Part shown: positions 44,999 through 54,633 of the stretch, in pieces
Layout: the number at the start of each line of letters is the position of its first letter
How positions within the stretch are numbered: the stretch's first letter is position 1
NCBI GenBank assembly: GCA_963836915.1
Contig: CAWILH010000002.1
Location: 2,294,001-2,358,000 of the forward strand
DNA length: 64,000 nucleotides
Source of the DNA: Cryomorpha sp963836915
Lineage (GTDB): Bacteria; Bacteroidota; Bacteroidia; Flavobacteriales_D; Cryomorphaceae
Reading direction: 5' to 3'
Notes under the pieces: generated by a model
What the model saw: only the letters and a program-made list of their open reading frames with translations
Told to the model about the DNA's origin: nothing
Database searches by the model: none
Position numbers and translations under genes: made by a program

Positions 44999-45697
44999 GT
45001 GACAAAAGCTCAGATTTTACTCGTAGAAGATGATGCCGGACTAGGCTTTGTAATTCAGGATACCCTAAAAGCCGAAGGCTATCGGGTACACCTGAGCCGT
45101 GATGGGAAAGAAGGGCTTATGCAGTTCAATAAAAACCAATACGACCTCTGTCTGCTGGATGTGATGATGCCAAAGAAGGATGGTTTTGAACTGGCCAAGG
45201 ACATCCGAAAGATCAATCAGCAGGTGCCGATCATCTTCCTTACGGCAAAATCAATGATTGAAGATAAGGTGGAAGGGTTTCGCTCGGGCGGCGATGATTA
45301 TATCTCAAAGCCCTTCAGCAATGAAGAACTGCTGCTGCGCATCGAAGCTGTGCTGAAACGCTCTATGGCGGCCGATGTGCGTGAAGAAGCCAAAGATGAA
45401 ACCTACCAACTCAATGGGTATAAATTTGATCCAAAAAACTATACGCTCCTCCGTGATGGGAAATCCAATACGCTGACCAAAAAAGAAGCGGGGATATTAA
45501 AGTTGCTATGTGAGCATAAAAACGAAGTGATAGAGCGCGAGCTGATCACAAATTTAGTCTGGGGCGATGATAGCTATTTCGTAGGGCGTAGCTTGGATGT
45601 GTTCATCACCCGCTTGCGCAAATACTTAATTGAAGATGATGGCGTGTCCATCACCAATGTGCACGGTGTAGGATTTAAACTCGAAGTAAAAGCCTGA
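44999..45697 (+). CDS. OmpR-family response regulator
   Basis: 232 residues from GTG 44999. The receiver domain has the acidic pair in LVEDDAG (10-11), phosphorylation Asp in CLLDVMMPKKDGF (about 54), Thr in FLTAKS and Lys in YISKPF. The C-terminal winged helix has LTKKEAGILKLLCEHKNEV and RSLDVFITRLRKYL. It forms a pair with the preceding kinase. An 82-bp gap separates it from the convergent YqeY gene; a weak hairpin there (AGACC/GGTCT) might act as a shared terminator. Confidence 0.95.
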   Translation: MTKAQILLVEDDAGLGFVIQDTLKAEGYRVHLSRDGKEGLMQFNKNQYDLCLLDVMMPKKDGFELAKDIRKINQQVPIIFLTAKSMIEDKVEGFRSGGDDYISKPFSNEELLLRIEAVLKRSMAADVREEAKDETYQLNGYKFDPKNYTLLRDGKSNTLTKKEAGILKLLCEHKNEVIERELITNLVWGDDSYFVGRSLDVFITRLRKYLIEDDGVSITNVHGVGFKLEVKA

Positions 45698-45779
45698 TTA
45701 AGAATCTATTTCGGATTCAGCACGGCTCTTTCAAAGCCCATCCCAATCGAAAAGACCGATAAATGGTCTGGAAAGACAC

Positions 45780-46241
45780 TTAGGCACCCAATTTCTTCTT
45801 TACTAGATCGGCTATCAATTTACCATCGGCCTTCCCGGCAAGTTTTGCACTTGCCTGCCCCATTACCTTGCCCATATCTTTCATTTCGCTGGCACCCGTG
45901 GCGGTTATGATCGCATCGATCTCCTTTTCCACTTCTTGCTCAGAGAGTTGCTTGGGAAGGAAATCTTCGATGATGCCGGCTTGAAATTCTTCGACTTCTG
46001 CCAGATCGGCCCTTCCTTGATCGGTATATATTCCGGCCGATTCCTTACGCTGCTTGTGTAGGCGCGTGAGCACCTGCATTTCTACCTTTTCGGAAATCTC
46101 CTTATCGGCACCCTTTGACATCTCCAGCATTAGCGCCGACTTAATAGCCCGCAAGGCTTCCAGCTTCTTTTTTTCCTTCGCACGCATCGCGTCCTTAATT
46201 CCTTCAGTTATCCGATCGGTCAATGCCATAGTTTCTTTCAT
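45780..46241 (-). CDS. GatB/YqeY domain protein
   Basis: 153 residues as opened; the second Met (MALTDRITEGIKDAM, 46229) may be the real start. All-helical YqeY fold with RLKALRAIKSALMLE-type first helices, a central EEFQAGIIEDFLPKQLSEQEV and the C-terminal GKVMGQASAKLAGKADGK. The domain is related to the tRNA-binding tail of GatB amidotransferase; the stand-alone protein is poorly characterised. A TATCTTTA box lies just upstream (46257-46250). Confidence 0.92.
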   Translation of the reverse strand: MKETMALTDRITEGIKDAMRAKEKKKLEALRAIKSALMLEMSKGADKEISEKVEMQVLTRLHKQRKESAGIYTDQGRADLAEVEEFQAGIIEDFLPKQLSEQEVEKEIDAIITATGASEMKDMGKVMGQASAKLAGKADGKLIADLVKKKLGA

Positions 46242-46684
46242 TTATGGGGTAAAGATAGAAGGAATCTTTTTTGTTTTTTGGAGATGGATGGAAGGCTGAA
46301 CGCCAATAGATCGATGGCCGATGGGGCTGCTCCGCTCTTTTCAAGAGATCGGTTTGCCAATCAGAAAATCACCCTATATTCTCGCAGAGCTTGGATTAAG
46401 GATTTCTTAAGGTCTATTCTACTATTTTAAGAACTGCATTGGTTAATATTGCGATGAAATAAATCGCTCTTTCTGTGGATAGAAGAGAAGGACGCTTTAT
46501 TTTTACAAACCGAAAAGAGCACCTCAAGAAAACATTCTTCGTGCAGCGCCCATAAAACGCAGGCAATGTTTGAATTTAGATCTAAAGATAAATAGTACGA
46601 GCGTATTTATTCTTGCTTGTTCAGCCATATATAGCTGCATAACATACTAATACGCATGTTTTTTAAATAGATTTCATATAAATT
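46242..46684. other. 443-bp spacer
   Basis: AT-rich toward the right. No gene, tRNA or repeat recognised. It lies between divergent YqeY and the CarboxypepD-like gene and probably holds both promoters. Confidence 0.5.
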
Positions 46685-47503
46685 TTGGCACATCCCACTT
46701 TGCTTCTTTACTGCTTCCTTACGGCAGCCTTCGCTACAGCTCAACCAAGTAGAAGCACCATTCTTTTAGATGGCCAAACTATGGAATCTGTGCCCTACGC
46801 TTCGGTAGGGTCAGGTTCTTTTTCGTTTTTTGCTGATGCCGAAGGACGTTTCTCGATCGAAAGTGTCAAGGGATCAACCCTCACGATAGAGCGTCTGGGC
46901 TATGAGCGGCTCAGCATCCCTATTGACGAGATTGGAGATACCCTTTTTTTGAGACCTGTTTTATTTTCGCTGGAACCCGTTGAAATTTTTTCTGAAAAAG
47001 CTGCCTTAGAAGCTGGCTATCATAGAATGAAATCTTCTGGTAGCACTTATGGAAGAATTTCTCAAGGGCTCGGAATTATTTGTGACGGGTTACCCCGCAA
47101 TGCGCAAATCACCAAGGCTTACGCCCATCTTCAACACAGCCGTAAAGGCCATATTTATCGAATAAGCATTTTTACTGTGACCGATTCCGGAATGCCCGAT
47201 GAGCTCATCTATTCACGAGAATATGTCAGCCCTAATTCCAGTAATCTGCTTGCTATCCCTATCGAGAAAGAAGTGGTGCCAAACAAAGAAAGCATTGCCC
47301 TAGTATTTGATTGGGTAGACCGCTCAAATGGCGCGATGGATAAACCAGACTTCGCAAATTTGAGAATGACAGATGAAAATATTGGGAGCCATTCTTTTCG
47401 ATTTGTAAGCTTTACCAATCAATGGCATGTTCTGGATATTCAATCTAACCAAGGCTTTGACAGAAATTATAAATTAGGTATTGAATATACGACTACTCCA
47501 TAA
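46685..47503 (+). CDS. Secreted protein with an N-terminal carboxypeptidase-regulatory-like domain
   Basis: 272 residues. The start is probably TTG 46685, because an in-frame TAA lies two codons upstream. Signal peptide about 1-19 (FLTAAFATAQ). Residues 20-95 form a small beta-sandwich of the CarboxypepD_reg type (MESVPYASVGSGSF, DAEGRFSIESVKGSTL, LTIERLGYERLSIPI), a domain common on Bacteroidota surface proteins. The remaining 170 residues look beta-rich and are not assigned. The gene stands alone, convergent with engB. Confidence 0.72.
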   Translation: MAHPTLLLYCFLTAAFATAQPSRSTILLDGQTMESVPYASVGSGSFSFFADAEGRFSIESVKGSTLTIERLGYERLSIPIDEIGDTLFLRPVLFSLEPVEIFSEKAALEAGYHRMKSSGSTYGRISQGLGIICDGLPRNAQITKAYAHLQHSRKGHIYRISIFTVTDSGMPDELIYSREYVSPNSSNLLAIPIEKEVVPNKESIALVFDWVDRSNGAMDKPDFANLRMTDENIGSHSFRFVSFTNQWHVLDIQSNQGFDRNYKLGIEYTTTP

Positions 47504-47618
47504 GTAAATCTGCAGAGTCCAGCCCCCTTAAAGCATTGATTTCGATAAAATGGAGAAGAATTACTCCCGAGAATCCAACTTGTTTCGGAATGTGTGGCAT
47601 TTCAAATTCGAGAACAAT

Positions 47619-48248
47619 TTACGGATAAAGCCCATTCGTCTCAGCGATAAACTCCAAAATTTCATCGCGCCCTTGGCCGCTTGACGAAGATGTCACAAAA
47701 TATTCGGGCAGCTCTTCCCACATGCCCAGCATCTTCTCATTATAATCGTCGATGCTCTTTTCAAGGGCGCCGGGCTTCAGCTTATCTGCTTTGGTAAAAA
47801 CCCGTACAAATGGAATTGACTTGACCCCAAGCCGCTCCATGAAGTCCAAGTCGATGGGCTGCGGGTCGTGGCGGATATCGAGCAATACAAAAACACACAT
47901 CAGCTTCTCACGCTCCGCGACAAAGGGAAGGATGAGCTTTTGAAAAGTGGCCTTCTGCTCTTTGGAGACCCGGGCATAGCCATAGCCGGGCAGGTCGACG
48001 AGATACCACTCCGTGCCGGCTTTAGACCCGGCCACATGAATGCCAAAATGGTTGATAAGCTGGGTTTTTCCCGGCCTTCCCGAAGTCTTGGCCAGGTCTT
48101 TCCGGCCGGTGAGCATATTGATCAACGATGATTTTCCGACATTGCTCCTGCCTACAAATGCGTATTCGGGCAGGTTGATAGTTGGGCATTCGCTCAGTTT
48201 GGAGCTGCTTTTTAAGAATGAAGCTTCCAGATGTATGTGCCCTTTCAA
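47619..48248 (-). CDS. engB: Ribosome biogenesis GTP-binding protein EngB (YihA/YsxC)
   Basis: About 209 residues if it starts at TTG 48248, which overlaps the TGA of the hydrolase as TTGA; an ATG at 48281 would add 11 residues inside the hydrolase gene. The G domain has GRSNVGKSSLIN, the EngB-specific DLPGYGYA, TKADK and SSSSGQG. It is needed for 50S assembly. The family start is a short strand before FLKSSSKLSECP, which fits the TTG. Complete otherwise. Confidence 0.94.
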   Translation of the reverse strand: MKGHIHLEASFLKSSSKLSECPTINLPEYAFVGRSNVGKSSLINMLTGRKDLAKTSGRPGKTQLINHFGIHVAGSKAGTEWYLVDLPGYGYARVSKEQKATFQKLILPFVAEREKLMCVFVLLDIRHDPQPIDLDFMERLGVKSIPFVRVFTKADKLKPGALEKSIDDYNEKMLGMWEELPEYFVTSSSSGQGRDEILEFIAETNGLYP

Positions 48249-49018
48249 ACCTTTGGCGCATCGAGTTTGCGCACCATCCATCCCGATAAGATGGTGTTGA
48301 AATCATTCGGGTGCTCCATCATGGGTGCATGTCCACATTTGTCGATCCAAAAAAGCTCAGCATCGGGCAGTTTTTCCAGAAATTCTTCGGCCACTTCTGG
48401 CGGGGTGATCGTATCGTCCTTTCCCCAGATCAGGCAAACGGGCATCTTATAATTCGGCAAGTCCTTGCGCATATTATGCCGTATTGCCGACTTGGCCATA
48501 GCCAATACTTTAATCAGCTTGCTTCGGTCTTGTACCAAGTTGAAAGTCACATCTACCAATTCATCGGTCACCATGGCCGGATCATAAAAGGTCACCGCTA
48601 TCTTTTTACGGATGTACTCCTTGTCTTCCCTTCGGGGAAAGCTTCCGCCAAAAGCATTTTCGTATAGACCCGAACTCCCCGTTAGCACCATAGCGCTGAA
48701 CAGGTCAGGACGAGCCTTTGCGGTGACTAGGGCTACGTGACCGCCCAGCGAATTTCCGAGCAGGATCATGTCTTTAAGTCCTTTATTCTCAATGAATTCC
48801 AAAATGTATTTAGAAAGGCTGCCCACTCCCGTTTTTAAAAGGGGCATATCGTAGAGCGGCATCATGGGAACTAACACCCGGTAGCGGGCACTGAAATATT
48901 CGATCAGGGATTCAAAATTACTGAGGGCTCCAAATAATCCATGCAGCACCAATATGGGCTGGCCACTGCCCCTTTCTATGTATTTAAATTCTCCTTCTTC
49001 GATGATCGATTTATCCAT
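48245..49018 (-). CDS. Alpha/beta-fold hydrolase
   Basis: 257 residues, no signal peptide. Oxyanion loop VLHGLFGALSNFE, nucleophile elbow GNSLGGH (Ser), acid region IWGKDDTITPPEV (Asp) and catalytic His in DKCGHAPMMEHP. A lid region FGGSFPRREDKEYIRKK lies between. This resembles cytoplasmic MhpC-like hydrolases; the substrate is unknown. Its pairing with engB is a recurring arrangement in Bacteroidota to my knowledge, without a known functional link. It diverges from mraZ across 280 bp. Confidence 0.9.
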   Translation of the reverse strand: MDKSIIEEGEFKYIERGSGQPILVLHGLFGALSNFESLIEYFSARYRVLVPMMPLYDMPLLKTGVGSLSKYILEFIENKGLKDMILLGNSLGGHVALVTAKARPDLFSAMVLTGSSGLYENAFGGSFPRREDKEYIRKKIAVTFYDPAMVTDELVDVTFNLVQDRSKLIKVLAMAKSAIRHNMRKDLPNYKMPVCLIWGKDDTITPPEVAEEFLEKLPDAELFWIDKCGHAPMMEHPNDFNTILSGWMVRKLDAPKV

Positions 49019-49037
49019 GCGCTATCTTGTAAAATTT

Positions 49038-49045
49038 CAAATGTA
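49038..49045 (-). promoter_or_regulatory. Candidate -7 element for hydrolase-engB
   Basis: TACATTTG on the minus strand matches TAnnTTTG and lies 20 bp before the hydrolase ATG. No good TTTG box is found at the expected distance upstream. Confidence 0.35.
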
Positions 49046-49227
49046 CCTTTTTTGAGCCGGATAGTTCAGCATCCGAGAAGCAGAGCAATAAACAGAATAC
49101 TGTTCAAAAGAAAAATCATCCCTGAAGAAAAAAGCCCAGAATTGAATGACTTTCGATTTTCTCTCGCTGGGTCACCTTTGCTCAAAAGCCTATACGTGCT
49201 GAATTTCAGCCTAACTTTTCAACAAAG

Positions 49228-49262
49228 TGGTAAAAAATGGGAGAAAGTGGGAAAAAGTGGTA
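49228..49262 (+). promoter_or_regulatory. MraZ-binding repeats upstream of mraZ
   Basis: Four direct TGGKA repeats start at 49228, 49238, 49248 and 49258, exactly 10 bp apart (TGGTA, TGGGA, TGGGA, TGGTA). MraZ binds such 10-bp-spaced TGGGN repeats and controls its own operon (established for E. coli and others). A TACTTTAG box (49273-49280) follows just before the mraZ start, so the repeats cover the upstream promoter region, where binding would affect transcription. Confidence 0.8.
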
Positions 49263-49298
49263 ATACTTTTTCTACTTTAGCGTTGGATATGCCATCCT

Positions 49299-49763
49299 AT
49301 GCTAAACCTACTTGGAGAATACGACTGTAAAATTGACTCGAAAGGACGGGCAATGTTTCCGGCTGGCCTTAAAAAGCAGCTCCAAGATGTGGTGCATGAA
49401 GGTTTTGTGATCAATCGCGATATGTTTGAAAAATGCCTCGTGCTCTATCCGCTCCAGCAATGGAAGGTGGTATCGGCCGACATTGGCAAGCTCAACCGGT
49501 TTGTGGCCAAGAATGTACAGTTCATTAGGCGGTTTAACAATGGCGCCACGCCAGTAGAGCTCGATTCTGCCGGCCGGCTGCTCATACCCGGTGCACTGGC
49601 AGCGTACGCGGAGATTACCAAAGATGTGAAAATAGCCGGCACGGGCGACCGCATAGAGATTTGGAGCAAAGAAAATTACGCCGCCATGCTCAGCGATGAT
49701 GTTGATATGGCAGCCCTCTCAGAAGCAGTAATGGGTAAGGATGGACAAGGCAATGAACAATGA
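49299..49763 (+). CDS. mraZ: Transcriptional regulator MraZ
   Basis: 154 residues with two AbrB-like half-domains: LLGEYDCKIDSKGRAMFPAGLKK in part at the N terminus and a second copy with VELDSAGRLLIPGALAAYA. The DxKGR and DSAGR motifs are the DNA-contact signatures. MraZ is the first gene of the dcw cluster and usually represses it; four matching binding repeats lie 35-70 bp upstream. Overlaps rsmH by about 11-23 bp. Confidence 0.96.
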   Translation: MLNLLGEYDCKIDSKGRAMFPAGLKKQLQDVVHEGFVINRDMFEKCLVLYPLQQWKVVSADIGKLNRFVAKNVQFIRRFNNGATPVELDSAGRLLIPGALAAYAEITKDVKIAGTGDRIEIWSKENYAAMLSDDVDMAALSEAVMGKDGQGNEQ

Positions 49764-50661
49764 ACTCGGCTACCACCTACCCGTATTGCTGCACCGAAGT
49801 GTAGATGAGCTTGTAGCGCAGCCATCGGGCACCTATGTAGATGTGACTTTCGGCGGTGGCGGCCACAGCAAGGCCATTCTTACCAAGCTCGCTGCCGACG
49901 GCAAGTTGATAGGATTTGATCAGGATGCAGATGCTTCCGCCAATACGATTGACGACAGCCGGTTCCAGTTTGCACAGTCCAATTTCCGATACCTGAAAAA
50001 TACGCTCCGCTTTTTGGGGATCAAAAAAATAGATGGATTGCTGGCCGACCTCGGGGTCTCGTCCCATCAATTTGATGAAGTAGAGCGCGGTTTTTCCATT
50101 CGCGGAAGCGCCAGGCTGGATATGAGAATGGGTACCGACGCAGCGCTAGACGCTTATAAGGTGGTAAACGAGTACAGTGAGCCGGAGCTGAGCAGGATTT
50201 TTAAGAGCTACGGCGAGCTGAGAGATGCGCCCCGTGTGGCCAACCGGATCGTGTACCACCGCAGTCAGCAGCCGATTGAGACGACCGATGACTTGATTGA
50301 AAAAATCAGTTCCCTATCGCCAGAACATAAGCGCAATAGCTTTCTGGCCAAGGTATTTCAAGCCATCAGGATAGAGGTGAACAATGAACTCGAAGTACTC
50401 GAAGAGCTGCTCGTGCAGGCAGCAGAAGTACTGAAGCCCGGCGGGAGACTGGTGGTGATAGCTTACCACTCGCTGGAAGACAGGTTGGTAAAGAGACATC
50501 TCCAAAGCGGAAACGCCGAAGGAAAACTGGACAAGGACCTATTCGGAAATGTGACCAAGCCCTTCACCCAAAAGAAAGGGATGCCCATAGTGCCAGATGA
50601 TGAAGAGATAAAATTGAACAGCAGGCCGCAGCGCCAAGCTCCGGGTAGCCGTGAAGAATGA
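49741..50661 (+). CDS. rsmH: 16S rRNA (cytosine-1402-N4)-methyltransferase RsmH
   Basis: 306 residues; the second Met (MNNELGYHLPVL, 49753) is the likelier start. SAM-dependent Rossmann fold with YVDVTFGGGGHSKAIL, LIGFDQDADA and LLADLGVSSHQFDEVERGFSIR; AIRIEVNNELEVLE and VIAYHSLEDRLVKR complete the family pattern. It methylates C1402 in the decoding centre. Standard second gene of the dcw cluster. Confidence 0.96.
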   Translation: MDKAMNNELGYHLPVLLHRSVDELVAQPSGTYVDVTFGGGGHSKAILTKLAADGKLIGFDQDADASANTIDDSRFQFAQSNFRYLKNTLRFLGIKKIDGLLADLGVSSHQFDEVERGFSIRGSARLDMRMGTDAALDAYKVVNEYSEPELSRIFKSYGELRDAPRVANRIVYHRSQQPIETTDDLIEKISSLSPEHKRNSFLAKVFQAIRIEVNNELEVLEELLVQAAEVLKPGGRLVVIAYHSLEDRLVKRHLQSGNAEGKLDKDLFGNVTKPFTQKKGMPIVPDDEEIKLNSRPQRQAPGSREE

Positions 50662-51032
50662 AGAATAAAAAGACAAATAGCGAAAAGAAGAGCGGTGGCT
50701 TTAAGCGCGGGGTCAACTCGGTGCTGAGCGGCAGCTTTCTGGCGCGCGAGTATGTGCAGGCCAATATCCCCTTCGTACTTTTCCTTACGGGAATGATGGT
50801 GTGCTATATTGGCTACGGCTATTTTGCCGAGAGCAATATGAAGGAGCTCGTACAGGCCGAAACCGAATTGCTGGAGTTGAAGTCACGCAACCTATCCATT
50901 AGCGCTAAGCTGGAACAGCTCAAACAACAGTCTGCCGTAGCTCAAGCCATTGAAAAAATGGGGCTGAAAGAATCTACCGATCCGCCCTCTATACTGCGGG
51001 TCACTCACCTTGAAAACGCTGGGACAGAATGA
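50658..51032 (+). CDS. ftsL: FtsL-like cell division protein
   Basis: 124 residues. A basic cytoplasmic N terminus, one membrane helix (about 39-58, PFVLFLTGMMVCYIGYGYF), then a periplasmic coiled coil (about 63-100, LVQAETELLELKSRNLSIS). This topology and the position between rsmH and ftsI identify it as the Bacteroidota FtsL equivalent of the FtsQLB divisome complex. Its start overlaps the rsmH stop (ATGA) and its end overlaps ftsI by four bases. Confidence 0.85.
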   Translation: MKNKKTNSEKKSGGFKRGVNSVLSGSFLAREYVQANIPFVLFLTGMMVCYIGYGYFAESNMKELVQAETELLELKSRNLSISAKLEQLKQQSAVAQAIEKMGLKESTDPPSILRVTHLENAGTE

Positions 51033-53146
51033 AAGACGAGCGGCAATCAATGGTCAGCAAGGCCTACGTACTCTTCCTCTTTGTCTGTCTCTTTGCGATG
51101 GCCATCGTAGCGCGCTTGGTGATCATCCAGTTTATAGACGGCCAGAAATGGGAAGAGCGTGTAGAGCACCTCACCACCGACCTGCGGGAGATCGTACCCA
51201 TACGCGGAAATATCTATGCCGACAATGGCAACCTGCTCGCCACATCGGTGCCGGTCTATGAGATCCGTATGGATATGGCGGCTGACGGATTGGGCAAAAA
51301 AGAATTTCTAACCAATATAGATTCTCTCTCGACAGCGCTAAGCGGACTCTTCAAAGATCGCACGCCCGCGCAATACCGAAAAGCACTCTCAGCGGCTTAC
51401 ACTTCCGGAAATCGCTACTACCTCGTAAAAGCAGGCGTGGACTATGACCAGATACAGCAGGCCACGAAATTTCCACTTTGGAAAACCGGCCGGTTCAAGA
51501 GCGGGGTGATCTTTGAAAAGCAGACCATACGCCTACAGCCATTTAAGAATTTGGCTGCACGCACGGTAGGCTATAATCGGGACGGCGTGCATCCCGTAGG
51601 GCTTGAAGGCGCCTATAATGCTGAGCTCAGCGGCAAGCCGGGACAACGCTACGAGAAGCGGCTGGCCGGCGGTGTTTGGATGCCAATAGACAATAATAAT
51701 GAAGTAGAGCCCGAAGATGGCTGCGATGTATACACTACCATTGATGTCAATATTCAAGATGTGGCCACCAATGCTCTGCGCAAGCAATTGCATAAGCACA
51801 ATGCCCGCCACGGCTGCGCTGTACTTATGGAGGTAAAGACCGGTTTTGTGAAAGCTATCGCCAACCTCACCCTTTCGGGAGACAGTACCTATACCGAAAT
51901 GTATAATTATGCGGTAGGCGAAGCCACGGAGCCCGGCTCAACCTTTAAGCTGGCATCGCTGATGGCGGCTTTTGAAGATGGCCTTTTCGAGCTTACCGAT
52001 TCCATAGATACCGGCAAGGGCTATACCCGATTCTATGACCGCATCATGCGCGACAGCAATGATAAGGGCTACGGCGAGATCGATGTGCTCACCGCATTTC
52101 AGAAATCGAGCAATGTGGCGATCTCAAAACTCATAAATGACCACTACGCCAAAGATCCACGCGCCTACGTAGACCGACTTTTTAAAATGGGGCTGGGCCG
52201 CAAGCTGGGGTTGGAAATAGCCGGCGAAGGGCAACCGAAAATCAAAGATCCAGATGACCCATCTTGGTCGGGAGTGACCCTGCCTTGGATGAGCATTGGC
52301 TATGAAACATTGATGACGCCGATGCAGATCTTGGCCTTCTATAATGCCGTGGCCAATGATGGTCAGCTCGTGATGCCCCAATTCGTAAGCGAAGTAAGAC
52401 GGAATGGAAGCTTGGTGCGCACCAATAGACCGAAAATCTTAAGCCAGTCGATCGCATCGCGCGAAACGATATTGAAAGCCAAGACCATGCTCGAGACTGT
52501 GGTATCGGAAGAAGGAACCGCATCAAACCTGCGCTTCGGCGCCTACGCCATAGCTGGAAAAACCGGTACAGCCCAAATAGCCAATGCGCAATACGGCTAT
52601 AAATACGATCAGGCCGTGAGCTATCAGGCTTCTTTTGTGGGCTACTTCCCTGCCGAAGCCCCCGAATATTCATGCATCGTAGTAGTAAATGGGCCTTCAA
52701 ACAATGTCTATTACGGCAATCAGGTAGCAGGACCGGTATTCAAAGAAATAGCCGATAAGGTTTACGCCCAGCGCTTTGACCTGATCAAGGACAGTCCGCC
52801 CAGCGAAAATGCGGTGGCCTATAAAGTGCCGGTATCGCTCAGCGGAAATTCTGCCGACCTGAAGCAGATCTTCACCGCATTTGATGTAAGCGTTAATGAC
52901 GAGAGCGACGACTATGATTGGGTAAGTACCAAGACCGGCGAAGAAGAAGTGGGTCTTGAGCGCCGCTCCATGCGCGATGGGGTCACCCCAAATGTGGTAG
53001 GTATGGGATTGCGAGACGGATTATACCTTTTGGAAAACTGCGGCTTTGAAGTGAAGGTGCAAGGCACTGGAATGATCGTAAAGCAGAGCGCGGCACCCGG
53101 CACCCCAACGGACAAGGGGAGAAAAATTTTAATCGAACTATCCTAA
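51029..53146 (+). CDS. ftsI: Division-specific penicillin-binding protein (FtsI/PBP3) with C-terminal PASTA domain
   Basis: 705 residues. N-terminal membrane helix (about 8-30), dimerisation domain (IRGNIYADNGNLLATS), then the transpeptidase domain with SxxK as STFK (about 303), SSN (about 360) and KTGT (about 511). A single PASTA domain ends the protein (about 650-705, TPNVVGMGLRDGLYLLENCG). It cross-links septal peptidoglycan together with FtsW. PASTA-tailed FtsI is usual in Bacteroidota. It overlaps ftsL by four bases. Confidence 0.95.
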   Translation: MKDERQSMVSKAYVLFLFVCLFAMAIVARLVIIQFIDGQKWEERVEHLTTDLREIVPIRGNIYADNGNLLATSVPVYEIRMDMAADGLGKKEFLTNIDSLSTALSGLFKDRTPAQYRKALSAAYTSGNRYYLVKAGVDYDQIQQATKFPLWKTGRFKSGVIFEKQTIRLQPFKNLAARTVGYNRDGVHPVGLEGAYNAELSGKPGQRYEKRLAGGVWMPIDNNNEVEPEDGCDVYTTIDVNIQDVATNALRKQLHKHNARHGCAVLMEVKTGFVKAIANLTLSGDSTYTEMYNYAVGEATEPGSTFKLASLMAAFEDGLFELTDSIDTGKGYTRFYDRIMRDSNDKGYGEIDVLTAFQKSSNVAISKLINDHYAKDPRAYVDRLFKMGLGRKLGLEIAGEGQPKIKDPDDPSWSGVTLPWMSIGYETLMTPMQILAFYNAVANDGQLVMPQFVSEVRRNGSLVRTNRPKILSQSIASRETILKAKTMLETVVSEEGTASNLRFGAYAIAGKTGTAQIANAQYGYKYDQAVSYQASFVGYFPAEAPEYSCIVVVNGPSNNVYYGNQVAGPVFKEIADKVYAQRFDLIKDSPPSENAVAYKVPVSLSGNSADLKQIFTAFDVSVNDESDDYDWVSTKTGEEEVGLERRSMRDGVTPNVVGMGLRDGLYLLENCGFEVKVQGTGMIVKQSAAPGTPTDKGRKILIELS

Positions 53147-53166
53147 ACGAACAGAGCTAGACGGAG

Positions 53167-54633
53167 ATGAAATTGCTTCAAGACATATTATATAAGACCA
53201 GGATATCCGAAGTGGTGGGTTCGACCAATGTGGCCATTGAAGGCATTGCATTCGACTCCCGCAAGGTCACGAAGTTCTCACTGTTTGTAGCTACCCGCGG
53301 TGCGCTTTTAGATGGTCATAGTTTCATAGGACAGGCCATTGAATCTGGAGCAGTCGCCATCATTTGCGAAGACCTGCCCGTGGCTCAAACTGCCGGCATC
53401 ACTTACGTGAAAGTAGATGATGCCCGGAAGGCGCTCGGCTCCATAGCATCTAATTTTTACGATAATCCTTCCAGCGAGCTGAAGCTGGTGGGTATTACCG
53501 GCACCAATGGTAAGACCACCTGCGCTACGATGCTCTACGATGTATTTAGGCTATTGGGCAAAAAGGTAGGACTGCTCTCTACCGTAGAGAATAAGATAAA
53601 TAATACCGTAGTGGCCGCCACCCATACCACACCCGATGCCCTAAGCCTTAATGCCTTGCTACGGCAAATGGTCGACGCCGGCTGCGGGTATTGCTTTATG
53701 GAAGTAAGCTCACATGCGCTGCACCAGCAGCGGGTAGAAGGAATAGATTTCGCAGGAGCGGTGTACACCAATATTTCACATGACCACCTCGATTATCATA
53801 AAACCTTTGATGCTTATATCGCCGCAAAGAAAATACTCTTTGATAACCTAGCCCCCGAAAGTTTTGCATTGGTCAATCTTGACGACCGACAGGCCGAGAT
53901 CATGGTTCAGAATACCAAGGCGCGCACCGTGACCAGCTTTGCCTTAAAGGCAATGGCCGATTATAAAGCCAAAGTCATTGAAAATCAATTTGGCGGCCTG
54001 CACATCAATATCGATGGCCTCGATCTCTACTCAAAGCTCATCGGTAAGTTTAATGCCTATAACATCCTATCGGTATATGCCACAGCCGTATTGCTGGGCG
54101 AAGAGAAGCTTGATGTGCTCACGGCGCTCAGCAATGTGAATCCCGTATCGGGGCGGTTTCAATACGTAATGAGCGAAGACAAGGTAACGGCCATCGTCGA
54201 TTACGCCCATACCCCCGACGCGCTGAAGAATGTACTCACCACCATAAACGATATCCGGACACGCAATGAGCAGGTGATCGCCGTAGTGGGCTGCGGTGGC
54301 GACCGCGATGCGACCAAGCGCCCCGAGATGGCCAGGATAGCTTGTAAATACAGCGATCGCGTGATTTTCACGTCGGACAACCCACGGTCAGAATCGCCCG
54401 AAGCCATCATCGAAGACATGAAAAAAGGTGTGGAGCCCCAAGATTATAAAAAGACCCACGCCATAAGCGATCGGAAGGAAGCCATAAAGATGGCCTGCCA
54501 CCTTGCAGCTTCGGGCGACATCATTCTGATAGCCGGAAAAGGTCACGAGAAATATCAGGACATCAAGGGCGAGAAACTGCCCTTCGATGATATGCAGGTG
54601 GTAAATGAAACCCTAAAAATACTGAAGGCCTAA
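53167..54633 (+). CDS. murE: UDP-MurNAc-tripeptide synthetase MurE
   Basis: 488 residues. Adds the third amino acid of the peptidoglycan stem. ATP loop GITGTNGKTTCAT (about 110), VNLDDRQAEIM, VDYAHTPDAL and GCGGDRDATKRPEMA. The third-residue motif DNPR in FTSDNPRSESPEAI points to meso-diaminopimelate, as expected for a Gram-negative cell wall. The N-terminal domain binds the UDP-sugar. Its last base is shared with the start of mraY. Confidence 0.96.
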   Translation: MKLLQDILYKTRISEVVGSTNVAIEGIAFDSRKVTKFSLFVATRGALLDGHSFIGQAIESGAVAIICEDLPVAQTAGITYVKVDDARKALGSIASNFYDNPSSELKLVGITGTNGKTTCATMLYDVFRLLGKKVGLLSTVENKINNTVVAATHTTPDALSLNALLRQMVDAGCGYCFMEVSSHALHQQRVEGIDFAGAVYTNISHDHLDYHKTFDAYIAAKKILFDNLAPESFALVNLDDRQAEIMVQNTKARTVTSFALKAMADYKAKVIENQFGGLHINIDGLDLYSKLIGKFNAYNILSVYATAVLLGEEKLDVLTALSNVNPVSGRFQYVMSEDKVTAIVDYAHTPDALKNVLTTINDIRTRNEQVIAVVGCGGDRDATKRPEMARIACKYSDRVIFTSDNPRSESPEAIIEDMKKGVEPQDYKKTHAISDRKEAIKMACHLAASGDIILIAGKGHEKYQDIKGEKLPFDDMQVVNETLKILKA

